Shown one piece after another: positions 21,994-32,640 of a DNA stretch of 64,000 nucleotides (the first letter of the stretch is position 1; each line of letters starts with the position of its first letter). Position numbers and translations under genes: made by a program. The DNA is from Crocodylus rhombifer (Eukaryota > Chordata > Crocodylia > Crocodylidae): positions 5,066 to 69,065 of the forward strand of contig JAVSML010001152.1 of assembly GCA_038503035.1 (NCBI GenBank), in the 5' to 3' direction. Under the pieces are notes generated by a model. That model had not been told where the DNA came from, made no database searches, and saw nothing but the letters and a program-made list of their open reading frames with translations.

Positions 21994-22440
21994 CATGGGC
22001 GGATCTAGGATTTTGAAAAGGGGGATGTAGATGGTGTGATGTATCATTATGTGTAACACAATAAACATTTTTCTCCAGTTAGAAGGAAACTAGAAGCTTT
22101 ACTTATAAACAGGGGCCTAGAGCTGTATAATTCAATTCAAGATTGAAGAAAAAAAAATTGGAATGTGCATTAGTTTGTTACATATGATATAAAAACACAA
22201 AAACCTAGGCAAGAATAATCAAAATATGTTGTTTTATTAGTTCTGTAGTCAGTTAACTGTACATTTCTGTAGTTAGTTAACTGTACATTTTTTTCATATT
22301 CCATAAAACAAAATCAAGCCTTCTTGAGCATCTTGACAGTGCCTCCAATGCTTCACTGAAAGTGATTTTCCACACCTGAGCTAGTGTTCACCTGAGCTAA
22401 TATTTCTACATTTGAGTCCATTTTTTAGCTAGAGTTAAAA
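21994..22440 (+). mobile_element. Probable hAT-like repeat (left end only)
   Basis: CATGGGCGGATCTAGGATTT followed by TGAAAAGGGGG resembles the left end of common reptile hAT MITEs. The right end could not be placed, so 22440 is only where an A-rich run ends. Inside, a 24-bp unit (CTGTAGT-AGTTAACTGTACA) is tandemly repeated twice at about 22242-22290. Confidence 0.3.
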
Positions 22441-22685
22441 AAAAGAAAAAAAAAATAGAAGTCTGCAGGGCTGTGAAATAGAAGCTACAGTACTAGGAGC
22501 AGGTAACATATAGCAGCATTGCAGCTGTGAGGATAGGTATAGTAGTGCAACCATTAAAGACAACCTAAAAGGAAAGGGGGTCATTCACACTTGTAGAATG
22601 AAGAATTTAGAAGGAATCCAGTAAATGATAATGATCCATGAACTCAGTTGACTCCTTTGCTGCTGCCTAAATAGAAATGTCACTG

Positions 22686-24161
22686 TGTCATGGCGTGGGG
22701 TCTAGGAGCGGCCATGATCCCTCTGGCCCCCCTACCGTGTCAATTAGACAATCCAGCACCCTCTATCCTCACCCACCACGTCTTTGCTGTTAAATGGTTC
22801 AATTAGGGAGGCTGCCTTTTATCTCCTAATACACGGTATTTGCTGAACTATCCCCTGTTCCGTATGGGGTGACTCGATACACCCCAGCCTTAAGGGCTAT
22901 GCTTGCCTCCTACCTCCCCTTTAGCACACCCCAAGCCTCGCAGCTCTTCCGGAAGTTGTCAGGTCCTTCTCTTTTCTGTGCCGTGGCCGGCGCCCCTGGG
23001 CTTGCCACGCGACCAGCGCCCCTGGGCTTGCCACGCGACCAGCGCCCCTTACTACTAATTAGCCCTGTCGGGCTCACGAATGGTATTCTTCCCCACTGGG
23101 CTAGTGGCCTAAGCCTCCCCTAGCCCCTCTGGGTTCCTGTCAATAACAATTATCCAATTAGGCTCAGGCGACCTAAGCCTTACCTGGCCCCTCTGGGTCC
23201 TGTCAATCATGTGTGTCCAGTTAGGCTCAGGTGGCCAGAGCTTTACCTGGCCCCTACGGGTTCCTATTACTGTGGAAACCCTCCGGAACGCCTTCTAGGC
23301 CGCACCCCTCTTGGGGTGACTGTCAATCATACACGCCCCTCTTAGGGTTGCTTCTTACTACACGTGCCCTGCCTGGGGCCTCTCTTCAACACATACACGC
23401 TCCCACGGCTTCTTGGCACTTTCTCTGGGCTCTATATAGCCACTGACTCGCCCTCGCTGGGCTAGTCCTCTTTACAGCACCCACCCTGGGCTTTCACTCA
23501 TGTGGCTCCCACACCTGGAGCCCAATACGAGTCCCTACGGGCTTCACTCTGGTGCTAGGACCCTTGGGCGGAGTCCTCTGCCCCGCTCGGGCCTCTCACT
23601 ATCACCCATACAGGTCTACCTGCTGTGCCGCCTCGGCACTGAACAGCTGTGCCGCCCCAGGCACCACTCGTTTGCCCACACAGGGCACCGGGAACCCCCA
23701 TGCAACTGGGGAGCTCCCGTGAGGCCTCCTCGCATCCCTACAGCCTCACCCGGTCCTCCGGTATTAAACTCAAAGCAATAACATAAGCCCATCGGCTACA
23801 ACTCAACAACAAGAAGCCTCCTAGCTTATAACCTACGGTCTATGCTCCCTTGGCTCTCTAGCTATGACCTCCCAGCCTGGGTTCTCTCTACCCTTACCAC
23901 GCCATAGCCGCTTGGGTGGTCAGGTTGCAACCATCAGCTCTGCTTTGCTCAACTCTCCCACAGAGCTTCTGCTCCTGCGGCTTCCAGAAGGGGACTGCTC
24001 CCTAGGCTCCAGCCTGGGCTGTTTATAAAGGCCCAGCCCTGCCCCCTTCTAATCACGTGACCAGCCTGGTTGCCCCAGCAACCGGCACCTGGGCTGCCCT
24101 GGAGATTGGCAGCTACCCTTCTCCACTTCTAGGAACAGGGCACCTAAGTGCCCCTGTGACA
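22686..24161. mobile_element. Solo LTR 2 (LTR retrotransposon or endogenous retrovirus)
   Basis: A GC-rich 1,476-bp block begins TGTCATGG and ends CCTGTGACA, giving TG...CA ends with inverted TGTCA/TGACA. It is bordered by CACTG (22681-22685) and CATTG (24162-24166), a 5-bp duplication with one change. TATA-like words lie at about 23430 (CTATATAG) and 24022 (TTTATAAAG). Its termini differ from solo LTR 1, so it is another family. There is no gag/pol nearby. Frames inside are not called. Confidence 0.65.
22990..23272. repeat. Tandem repeats inside solo LTR 2
   Basis: A 26-bp unit containing GGGCTTGCCACGCGACCA occurs twice without change (22990-23015, 23016-23041). Next, a 62-63-bp unit occurs about three times from 23101, 23163 and 23226; each carries a TAGCCCCTCTGGGT-type or CTGGCCCCTCTGGGT-type core and CAATTAGG or CAGTTAGG ends. 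LTR U3 regions often carry such direct repeats as enhancer units, so this is a candidate for that role. Confidence 0.75.
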
Positions 24162-24491
24162 CATTGCTATGCAGTTGGCTTTAAACTTTGGATGAAGCAG
24201 GAACCAAAGGTGCTGTGCAAGTGCATTAGTGCACCCCCTGCTCCTCCCACCTCCCAGGTCTGCTCCTGCCTGAAGAAGATGGAAGTACTTATCAGTGGTC
24301 TTCTCACTCATCTTTACAAGTCACTCTGTGGGAGACAAAAGAAAAATTACCCTGTGAAATTCAAGAGGTATGGTAAATATTCTGTTTAGCTTCCATTATT
24401 GACTTGGAATGTACCAAATGGGCTTAAAAACATGTCTTTTTTCTTTTGTCCAGACAGTTCCTCCATATAGGCAGCAAGTGGATGACACGTA
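24162..24491. other. Unassigned intronic sequence
   Basis: A short unassigned spacer between solo LTR 2 and family R copy B. No gene recognised. Confidence 0.5.
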
Positions 24492-24636
24492 GGCTAGGGA
24501 CAGAAGTTACACATAAACTGGTTTAAGTGATCAGAAACTGGTTTAAACCTGTAACAGAACAGAACAGAGGCTCAGTGCACATAAACCAGTTTCAAAATGG
24601 CTGAAACCAGGTTACAATAAACCTGGTTGAGTGTAG
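24492..24636 (+). mobile_element. Family R DNA transposon, copy B, left part
   Basis: It begins GGCTAGGGACAGAAG and follows copy A (7789 onward) closely, up to GTTGAGTGTAG at 24636, where similarity stops abruptly. Copy A continues at this point with TATCAGATTTAACTG, which in copy B resumes only at about 26811. This marks the left junction of the R2-like insertion. Confidence 0.8.
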
Positions 24637-26810
24637 AGACCATGTAGATCCCCATCTGGTAGGGGGTGAGGCAGGGCTGTCCCCTCAGCCCCATCATCTT
24701 CAACCACTCCGAGCCATGGCGGGTGGCCCCGGGGTGCTCGACCTGTACGGCCAGAAGTTGAGTGTCCTGGCCTACACAGACGTCCTCGTCCTCCTCGCCC
24801 CCGATGCCACCCAGCTGCAGCAGATACTAGACATGATGTCCGGGGCGGCCAGGTGGATGGGCCTGTGCTTCAGCATTGCCAAGTGTACCTCCCTCACATT
24901 GACGGCAGGCAGAAGAGCCATGTCCTGGACTCCACCCTCACAATCCAGGACCAGGCAATGAGGCACCTGCATGACGGCGAGGCCTACTGCCACCTGGGGA
25001 CACCCACCGGGCCAAGCAGATGCCAGAGGAGACCATCAACAGGATCGTGCAGGATGCCCACAAGCTGGACTTGTCCTTGCTGGCCCCCTGGCAGAAGATA
25101 GACGCAGTGAACACCTTCCTCATCCCCCGCGTCGCATTCGTCCTGAGAGGCTTGGCAGTCCTCTCAAGAAGGCGGACACTGAGATCCGGCAGCTGCTCAA
25201 GAAGTGGCTGCACCTGCCGCTAAGGGCTAACAACAAGGTCCTGCACATCCCCTACCAGCAGGGAGGTGCCAACATCCCCCTCTGCAACATCACGGTGGTC
25301 ACCTACGCCTTCCGCCTCCTGACCTGCCCGGATGCAACGGTAAGTATCATCGCCGCCAGCGCCCTTGAGGAGACTGCCTGCAAGAGGATTGTGAGGCAGC
25401 TGACCAGACAAGACTTGGCCACCTTCCTCAGCAGCTTGCTGGAGGGCGAGTTCAGCTGAGATGGCGGGGACTTTGCCTCGTTGTGGAGCCAAGCCCGCAA
25501 TGCGACACACTGCCTCGGGAAATGCATTGGCTCTGCTGTGCCTGGACCTGGACCGAGGAGCACCGGGAGCTGGGAGTCTCCCTGCAACCAGCCCCACACA
25601 CCGACCACATCATCGTGATGCCCCACATGAGGACCTTCCTGGAGAGGTTCCTGAAGGATGCCATCTGAAACAAGTATACCAGTGACCTGAGGGCCAAACC
25701 CAACCAGGACAAGGTCTCTGATGTCACCTCGAAGTGGGACACTAGCAACCACTTCATGCCCGGCGGGAGCTTTGCGGACTGGCGTTTTCTCCACCGCGCC
25801 TGCCTCAACTGTCTGCCTCTGAACGGGGCTGTGCGCTTTGGCCACCGGGACGAGAGGTGGCGACAGTGCGGCTACGTGGCAGTGATCCTCCCCCACGTGC
25901 TGTGCAGCTGCAAGCTGTATACCAGAGCCTGGCAACTCTGCCACAATGTTGTCCAGGACTGCCTGGTGAGGGCCATCCTGGCCGTGGCAGGGGAGATCTC
26001 CGTGAACTGCACCATCCCAGGCTGCGAGAGCCAGATGCGACCTGACATAGTCATCACAAATGAAGAGGTCAAGAAGGTCGTGATCATGGACGTCACCATC
26101 CCCTTCGAGAACTAGCGCCAAGCCTTCACTGACACCTAGGCTCGCAAGCGGGAGAAGTACGCCCCTCTGGCTGACACCCTGAGGTGCCGTGCCTACGACG
26201 TGATGGTCGACGCGCTCATCGTGGGAATGCTCGGAGCATGGGATCCCAGCAACGAGAGCATCTTGCATGCCTGCCGCATCTCCCACCACTACGCCAAGCT
26301 GATGCACTGCCTCATGGTGTCCAACACCATTCGTTGGTCCCGCGACATCTACGTGGAACACATCACGGGCCGACCCCATTAGACGAGCTGCTCCCGGACC
26401 AGGCCGGAGGGGACCACCTGAACCGCCCCCCCCTCTGTGCCAGACGGACCTTCGCTTCGAGAGGATTCTTCAACCATGAAGAGGACCCCTGAAATGAGAC
26501 TCTATATGGACCAAGACGCTTCCCTCGAACCACTTCCTCCACCATTGCAGACCATTGTAACGGGTTTGTGTGTATCTATCTTCTTTCTTTCTCAGTGTCA
26601 CGAACCCCCTCCCTCCCCTTCCCCCTTTCCCCATCCTCCACCCCCGTGCTTAGTTGGCTAACATTGTATCTCCCGTAACCTAGTTGCATTCCCCTCCTCA
26701 CCACCATCCCTCTTTTGTTAGTCCCTTGCTCGGGTGATCTGTATTTCCCTACTGGCTTTGTCATCTTTCTTTTTAGATTCCCAATCCTAAACATTTACTA
26801 ATAAAAGTCA
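24637..26810 (+). mobile_element. R2-like non-LTR retrotransposon, 5'-truncated
   Basis: A 2,174-bp insertion in family R copy B. It starts inside the reverse transcriptase domain and runs through a zinc-knuckle-like motif, a restriction-like endonuclease and a roughly 430-bp 3' UTR ending near AATAAAAGTCA. This domain order is that of the R2 group. No target duplication longer than a base or so is visible, as is common for R2-type insertion. There is no 28S rDNA around it: the target is a DNA transposon. Base composition is far more GC-rich than the flanks. R2 versus a sister clade is not settled. Confidence 0.8.
24663..26382 (+). pseudogene. Remnant R2-like reverse transcriptase / endonuclease gene
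   Basis: Several frameshifts and stops break it. GVRQGCPLSP (24663-24692) is reverse transcriptase motif B. The catalytic motif expected as AYADD reads AYTDV (24770-24784), so the aspartate pair is lost. GEAY-HLGTPTG near 24976 and LLAPWQKIDAVNTFLIPR near 25078 match the R2 thumb region. A piece at 25756-26115 carries the zinc-knuckle pattern with tryptophan instead of the first cysteine (W-x2-C-x8-H-x4-C). It then carries endonuclease residues RPDIVI and IMDVTIPFE (PD and D). A last piece, up to the stop at 26382, includes IRWSRDIYVEHITG. It cannot make an active enzyme. There is no symbol for this family in a host genome. Confidence 0.85.
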
Positions 26811-27463
26811 ATCAGTCTTAACTGATTTGGGTCAAACCGTATTATGAAACTTCTGTCCCATACCCCTTCCTGGTTCTAGTTAAATCAGGCTCCCAGCATG
26901 CTTTCTAGTCCTGGGCTGGGCTATGCTATTTGCTCCAGAGAGCAGGGCTGGCCCTGCCCTTTGCTCCCTAGCTGGAGCAACGAGGGCTGGCTGGCAAGGG
27001 GGCAAAGGGTGGGGGCAAGTCCGGCTAGGAATGCAGCCCAGTCTACAGAGGGGGACACTTTCCTCCTCCACCCCAGCCAGGCAAACCCTGGCTGTGGTCT
27101 GGGGCCAGGGAGGAGGGCTAAACACTACCCCCCCCCCCAAACTTACTGCTGGCTGCAGCTGTGGACTACAAATCCCAGAGGCACCTGGAAGCAGGAAGGG
27201 GAAGTGATGAGCAATCCTGCAGAGTCCTGCTGCTGTAATTCTAGATTGCAAAACCTTGGGGGCAGCAGAAAGAGTAGGTAAAATCACAGCCAGAGAGCCA
27301 TGTTCTAGTGCCCCCTGGCTTTTGGCCTGAGCCATTGCAGACATGTGGATGCATTTCCTGAATCAAAGGTAAATATCTCTTCACTTCTGTTTCAATTTAA
27401 TCTGTGCAGTTTAGACTCACCTGTGATTCAGCCTTGGGCTTTTTGACTGTCTGGCGTTTAGCC
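26811..27463 (+). mobile_element. Family R DNA transposon, copy B, right part
   Basis: Resumes the similarity to copy A at ATCAG-CTTAACTGATTTGGG and continues to the right end, TTTTTGACTGTCTGGCGTTTAGCC. Removing the insertion gives an element of about 798 bp, close to copy A's 815. The GC-rich centre (CCAGAGAGCAGGGCTGGCC and beyond) is well kept between the copies. Confidence 0.8.
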
Positions 27464-30295
27464 ATACAGACAAAGAAATTGGCCATGCTTGGTTCCTTGC
27501 TAGAATCCAGGAAAGATGATGGTCAATTTATTTTAAATGACTGTGAATTTATCAGAAACATGGATGGCATTTTGGATGGACTTAATTAAAATTCAGTAAA
27601 ATTCAAATAGAAAAGATAAAAATTATCACTTCAGTACAAACTATAAGTAATCAGAAAGTGATGGCAATTTTTTAATTTACTATACCAAAAGAGACTTATA
27701 TTAGTTTCCTAAAGCAGTTTCTGACTAGATTTGAGAGGCTAATAATTAACCATAGTGGAACTGCAACTGCCATAGCAACAGCTTTTATCAGGGAAAAAAA
27801 GATATCTAAAGGAAGTCTTTGGCATAAAGAATTGTTCAGTCCAGAGTTGTTAAATGATGACTACTTTTTAGGCCTACTTTTTATAATGAATTTATATAAA
27901 AACACACAGTTTCTACAGTGAAGCTGATGATCGCATATTTTCAAAGCCCAAAATTGGCAGGGGGGGAAGGGACAGGCTTGGGGAAAAAGATTAAGTGGAA
28001 AATATTACAAGTCCTCACTCTGTAAAAGGCACTGTGGAAACAGAAAACACAAGCAGAATAACTATTCTAAAACAACTGAAGTATAGAAAATAGAAACTAA
28101 GTGGTTGAAGCCATTTTTTTTAACATTAACTATTTTTAAATTTAAAGATTGCAATAAAGGAACAACTTCTGTTTGACTTCTGAAAGAGAATGTCTTTAGT
28201 GAAAGGGGACAAAATTATATAATGAGCTGCTGCACCCCATATCAGGTGCTCTTATTTCTGCATTTATATATCTGAGCATAGCATTGTCAAATTAAGAAGA
28301 TGCTCAGCTTCTAGGTGATGATCTAGTTCTTGGAATTGTCCCACTATTTGTTCCCCAAATGTTAAGAATCTGTCATATTGAAGGGTGACCTATATGACAG
28401 TGGTATACTCGTACAGATGTAAGTTCACATCCAATCAAAGACAGCACCCAGTTACTCTCATTTTGTGCACTTCTTCTTGTGTTGAAATGGATCAAGAGTT
28501 GTGTACTGCATTTTATGAGATTGTCCTTGCACCTCAGCTTTTAAACACTGGAGTCGTTTTCCTGTCATGGTCAAGGACACCATTATGTGTTATGCCAAAT
28601 TGCCTTCCTTCATCTTCAAATAATGTTCCAGGGAAAAAAAAAATCTTGTGTTCTGTTTTTTGCTGACATATTTGCAAGATGAGCCCTTTACTGTGGAGGT
28701 CTTTGGCGAGGCTGTTTAATGTTACCTCTATACTCAGCATGATTCATCAATGGCTATGTTGTACAAAACAGCACATAAACACATAGCAAAATGTGTCATG
28801 CATGAATTTGTGGGCATGTAACTGAGTAAATTCCCTGGTGTATAGTTTTTGTGAGGTCCGTTGCAGTGGTATCTTTGAAAAGAAAGATTCAGCATGACAT
28901 AATTGGCCTTCAACATTATAAAATAATTGAGTTGTAGGTAGGTAGGTGGAAGTGCCCGAAAGAATAAGTTCTGTCTCTATTGTACTGTAGTTTGTATTAT
29001 TTAAGGAAAGCCAGGGAGCATTCCCTGGGTTAGCCTGCTCCTATATTAAGTGCTTGAAGGGGTTGATAACTGTAGATGCATTATGCTTCCTGAGTGTTTC
29101 TGGGAACTGCTTTAACATTTGAAAAAGATTTCCTCTAAATCCTGCTCAACATTTTCAGGTGACCTGATGAGTTTTGGCCAGGTGAATTACAACACTCAGT
29201 TCTGTTCATCATTTTATTACATTAACAGACATAGAACAAAGAATCAGACCCTTTAATTGAATGAGCATTATCAGGCTCCATTAGTGTACATCCAGCTGCT
29301 TGTTACATTCAGTATATTTTTTTGGTATAACACTGCCAAGCATGTTTAAAACAAGATATACATTTCAAGTGCTGAAAGATTGCTTGGTTCAAATATGACC
29401 TTTCCCCTTTTGATATATGCTCATTGATTTTGCTTAACCCCTTGCTTTCACATTTGAACAAGGGGATAAACATCCAAGTAAGATAAATGCCTTATATTGG
29501 GATACAGCATCTTTCATTATATCCCATGCCTGTTACCTGCGTTTCACTCTTGAGCAGTTTGGGGGCCAGCTTTGTCGCTCAGCCTTTCAAAAATGTCTTC
29601 ACCTTCTAGGGAACCAGTAGACCAGACAATTTGACCAACCTGGTTTTCTAGCTGATTGCTGGGTTCAGGAGTCCCCTTCCTGACCACTGTTAGCGTGTTC
29701 ACACTAGGTGCAGCAGAAGTCCAGAAGAACCTAGTTCCAGTCTAGCAGCCCTAGATTGTGAATTATCACACAGACTCCATATGCACCTATATTTCACCCC
29801 TCTGGCTTTCGCTACCTAGGTGGCCTCACTATTCCAGGCCTTTCTTCTTAATTTGGGCTTCCTCTCTTGCCTCTCATATGTTTCTCTTCTAAGGTCCTGT
29901 CAGCTACTGGGTACAAGCAGCCCCTTTTATATATAGCTGGTGCTGTCACAATACAGTTGTTTTGTATGACCCTGGAGAAACTATACTTCTGCCCTTATCC
30001 TTGTTTTCCTCCCAGAAGCTCCTATACTTTCCCTTTCTTTAGAGTCAAGCCTTAATGACCTGACTAGCTGTATTTCCCCTTACAAGGACCAGAATTTCCA
30101 CCCCCACGCTGTTTGAGTCATTACTTTCCAACTCAAGATTAGCATCCAAATAGGGCCCAATTCAGCAGTCCATCTTTTAGTCAGCAAAGCACTGGAACAT
30201 GTGTGCTTCACTTTACACGTGTTGAGGCCCCATTTAAGGTGTTATCCCATATTAGAGAATTTGGGAGCTATATGTGACTGAGGTGACCAGTCACT
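27464..30295. other. Unassigned intronic sequence
   Basis: Mostly AT-rich and featureless. From about 29680 to 30170 it is more pyrimidine-rich and could be an old LTR or repeat, but no paired end or second copy was found. Confidence 0.45.
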
Positions 30296-31592
30296 CTTTA
30301 TGAGTGACAAAAAGTTAACAGAAAAGTCGACAAACAGTATTCACTTAAATAGCCAGCATGGGTTTGTTGCGGGTAGGTCTTGCTTGACTAATCTCATTTC
30401 CTTCTACGACCAGGTGACCTATCACCTGGACACGGGAAAAGAGATTGATGTCATATATCTTGACTTCAAAAAAGCCTTCGATTTGGTATCCCATGATTGC
30501 CTTTTGGCGAAACTGGCCAGTTGTGGCCTTGGATCCACCTCCACTGGCTGGGAAATTGGCTCCGTGGTCAGACCCAGAGGGTAGTACTTGACAGAAGTCA
30601 ATGATCATGGTGTCCTGTGACCAGTGGGGTCCCCCAAGGCTCTTTCTCTGGACCCATATTGTTCAACATCTTCATTGATGATGTGGACATTGGAGTCAGG
30701 AGCGGACTGGCCAAGTTTGCCGATGACACCAAACTTTGGGGCAAAGCATCCACACCAGAAGGCTGGAAGACGATCCAGGCTGACCTGGACAGGCTCAGCA
30801 AATGGGTGGATGAGAACCTGATGGTGTTTAACACCCAAAAATGCAAGGTTCTCTACCTTGGGAGGAAAAACCTGCAGCATTCTTATAGGCTTGCCAGTGC
30901 TACACTGGGTAGCACTATGGAACAAAGAGACTTGGGGGTCATGATTGACCACAAGATGAACATGAGCCTGCAATGTGATGCTGCGGCTAGTAAAGCAACC
31001 AAAATGCTTGCTTGCATCCATAGATGCTTCTCAGGCAAATCCCAGGACATCATTTCCCCCTTGTACTTGGCCTTGGTGAGGCCGCAGCTGCAGTACCGCA
31101 TCCAGTTTTGGGCTCCACAATTCAAAAAGGATGTGAAGAAGCTTGAGAGAGTCCAGAGAAGAGCCACGTGCATGATCAGAGGTCAGGAAAACAGACCTTA
31201 TGATGACAAGCTGAGAGACATGGGACTCTTTAGCCTGGAAAAGCGCAGGCTCAGGGGAGACCTGATGGCCACATATAAGTTTACCAGGGGTGACCACCAG
31301 TATCTGGGGGAACATTTGCTTACCAGAGCGCCCCAAGGGATGATGAGGTCGAACAGCCATAAACTACTATAAGACTGTTTCAAGCTGGACATAAGGAAGA
31401 ATTTCTTTACTGTCTGAGCCCCCAAGATTTGGAACAGCCTGCCATTGGAGGTGGTTTAAGCACCTACACTGAACACGTTCAAGAGTAGACTGGATGCTTA
31501 TCTTGCTGGGGTCCTACGACCTTCGGGCTGGGGTCTGGACTCAATGATCTTCTGAGGTCTCTTCCAGTCCTAATGTCTATGAAATCTATGAA
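30296..31592 (+). mobile_element. CR1 LINE, 5'-truncated and decayed
   Basis: About 1.3 kb from the reverse transcriptase palm to the CR1 3' terminus TCTATGAAATCTATGAAAT. It is 5'-truncated, as most CR1 copies are. The sequence differs from the CR1 copies at 44195 and 55652, so it belongs to another subfamily or is older. Confidence 0.9.
30300..31530 (+). pseudogene. CR1 reverse transcriptase remnant
   Basis: The first piece (30300-30584) shows QHGFVAGRSCLTNL and VIYLDFKKAFDLVSH, the latter being the motif with the first catalytic aspartate. A frameshift leads to 30617-31372, with GVPQGSFSGPILFN and FADDTKLWG at residues 34-40 of that piece. Then come VRPQLQYRIQFWAP and ERVQRRAT, which are typical of the CR1 C-terminal region. 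After the stop at 31372 the frame continues with LDIRKNFFTV and two more stops. The catalytic residues survive, but the gene is broken in at least four places. Confidence 0.9.
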
Positions 31593-32005
31593 ATTGTTTA
31601 TCAGATATTTATGGGTAATAATTATATTTATAAAAATCAGGAAGGATTGAGTCTAGTTCGTGAACGAGCTAAATATCATTTACTAAATTCTCAATGAATA
31701 TATTAATACATTCTCAAGAGAGGCAAAAAATGTGTTACATTATGTTTTGATCATCCTAACTTTAATTTCTGACACCACTGACAACCTGCAATTGAAAACC
31801 TCTGCAAAGCTGGCACTGATATTCTTGTATTGAATTAGTTCCTTCCCTTCAATCCAAATGGACTTTGTTTTGCCACTGTCTAAACAGAGAAGAGGTCAGT
31901 CTAAAATAGTAATTCCAGCTTGACCTGAGGCTTAAGTCCTTGCACCTCCTGAGTATAAAGACTCCTGAACACCATTTGGCATCTGTTGGATAGCCAGTAT
32001 CAAGT
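31593..32005. other. Unassigned intronic sequence
   Basis: AT-rich spacer between a CR1 copy and an older CR1 3' fragment. No gene recognised. Confidence 0.5.
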
Positions 32006-32092
32006 AGAATGATAGGAAAGTAGGGCTGGAAAGAACCTCATGGGGTTATCTAGTCCAGCCCGCTGCTCCAAGGCAAGATCATCTCTGACTAG
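32006..32092 (-). mobile_element. CR1 3'-end fragment
   Basis: AGAATGATAGGAAAGTAGGG then CTGGAAAGAACCTCATGGGG and TCTAGTCCAGCCCGCTGCTC is the complement of the conserved CR1 3' UTR, diverged from that at 55652. Only the last 90 bases or so are present. Confidence 0.65.
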
Positions 32093-32093
32093 A

Positions 32094-32640
32094 CTGGGGT
32101 GGGCAAAATATGGTTTGCAGGCCAGATCCAGCCTGCCAAGGGATTCTGTCTGGCCTGCGATGGGTCCCTCAGTGCTGCCCAACCCAAGCATGGGGAGCAG
32201 CCTGGGCCATGGTGCATGCAGCTTGTCCCACCACCCCCAGATGCATGGTGGGTGGTGGCAATGCAGCAGCTGGACTATGCTTCCTAGAAGACCCTGCAGC
32301 AGCGGCTCATTCTGGCTGCTGTCACTAGTATCTGCTGCCCTCAGACCTGGCTTCAGCCCCTCTGTGCAGTACCCCCAGCCTGTCCACACTGCACCCACCA
32401 CTGGGGGTGCTGGACAGAGCAGTAGGACAGGCAGCTGGGTTCTCCATGGAGACTGGCCTGGGACCCCTGTGGGCAGGGCATGCTCAACTGGGCAAACGGG
32501 ATGGGGCTGCTGATGGGTGGGGAGCAGTGTTTGGGATGGAGAGTGGCAGGCCAGGGCCAGGGCTGGGATTGTAGGGTGGTGCCCCCAGCAGTGGGTGTGA
32601 GGGAGACAGGCCTGAGCCAGATGAGATCAATTGTTGAATG
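32094..32640 (+). mobile_element. Probable hAT MITE abutting the CR1 fragment
   Basis: CTGGGGTGGGCAAAATATGG followed by a CAGGCCAGATCCAGCCTG run matches the left-end style of widespread hAT elements (CAGGGGTGGGCAAA...GGCC). It is GC-rich, unlike its surroundings. The right end and 8-bp duplication were not found, so the end given is where the composition returns to AT-rich. The 157-codon frame inside is not called. Confidence 0.45.

Noticed and set aside
25303..26379. 358-codon minus-strand frame
   Set aside because: It is the antisense shadow of the R2-like gene on the + strand, where the recognisable motifs lie.
24637..26810. Reading the R2-like block as a fragment of rDNA carrying R2
   Set aside because: No 28S rDNA sequence is present on either side; both flanks match family R.
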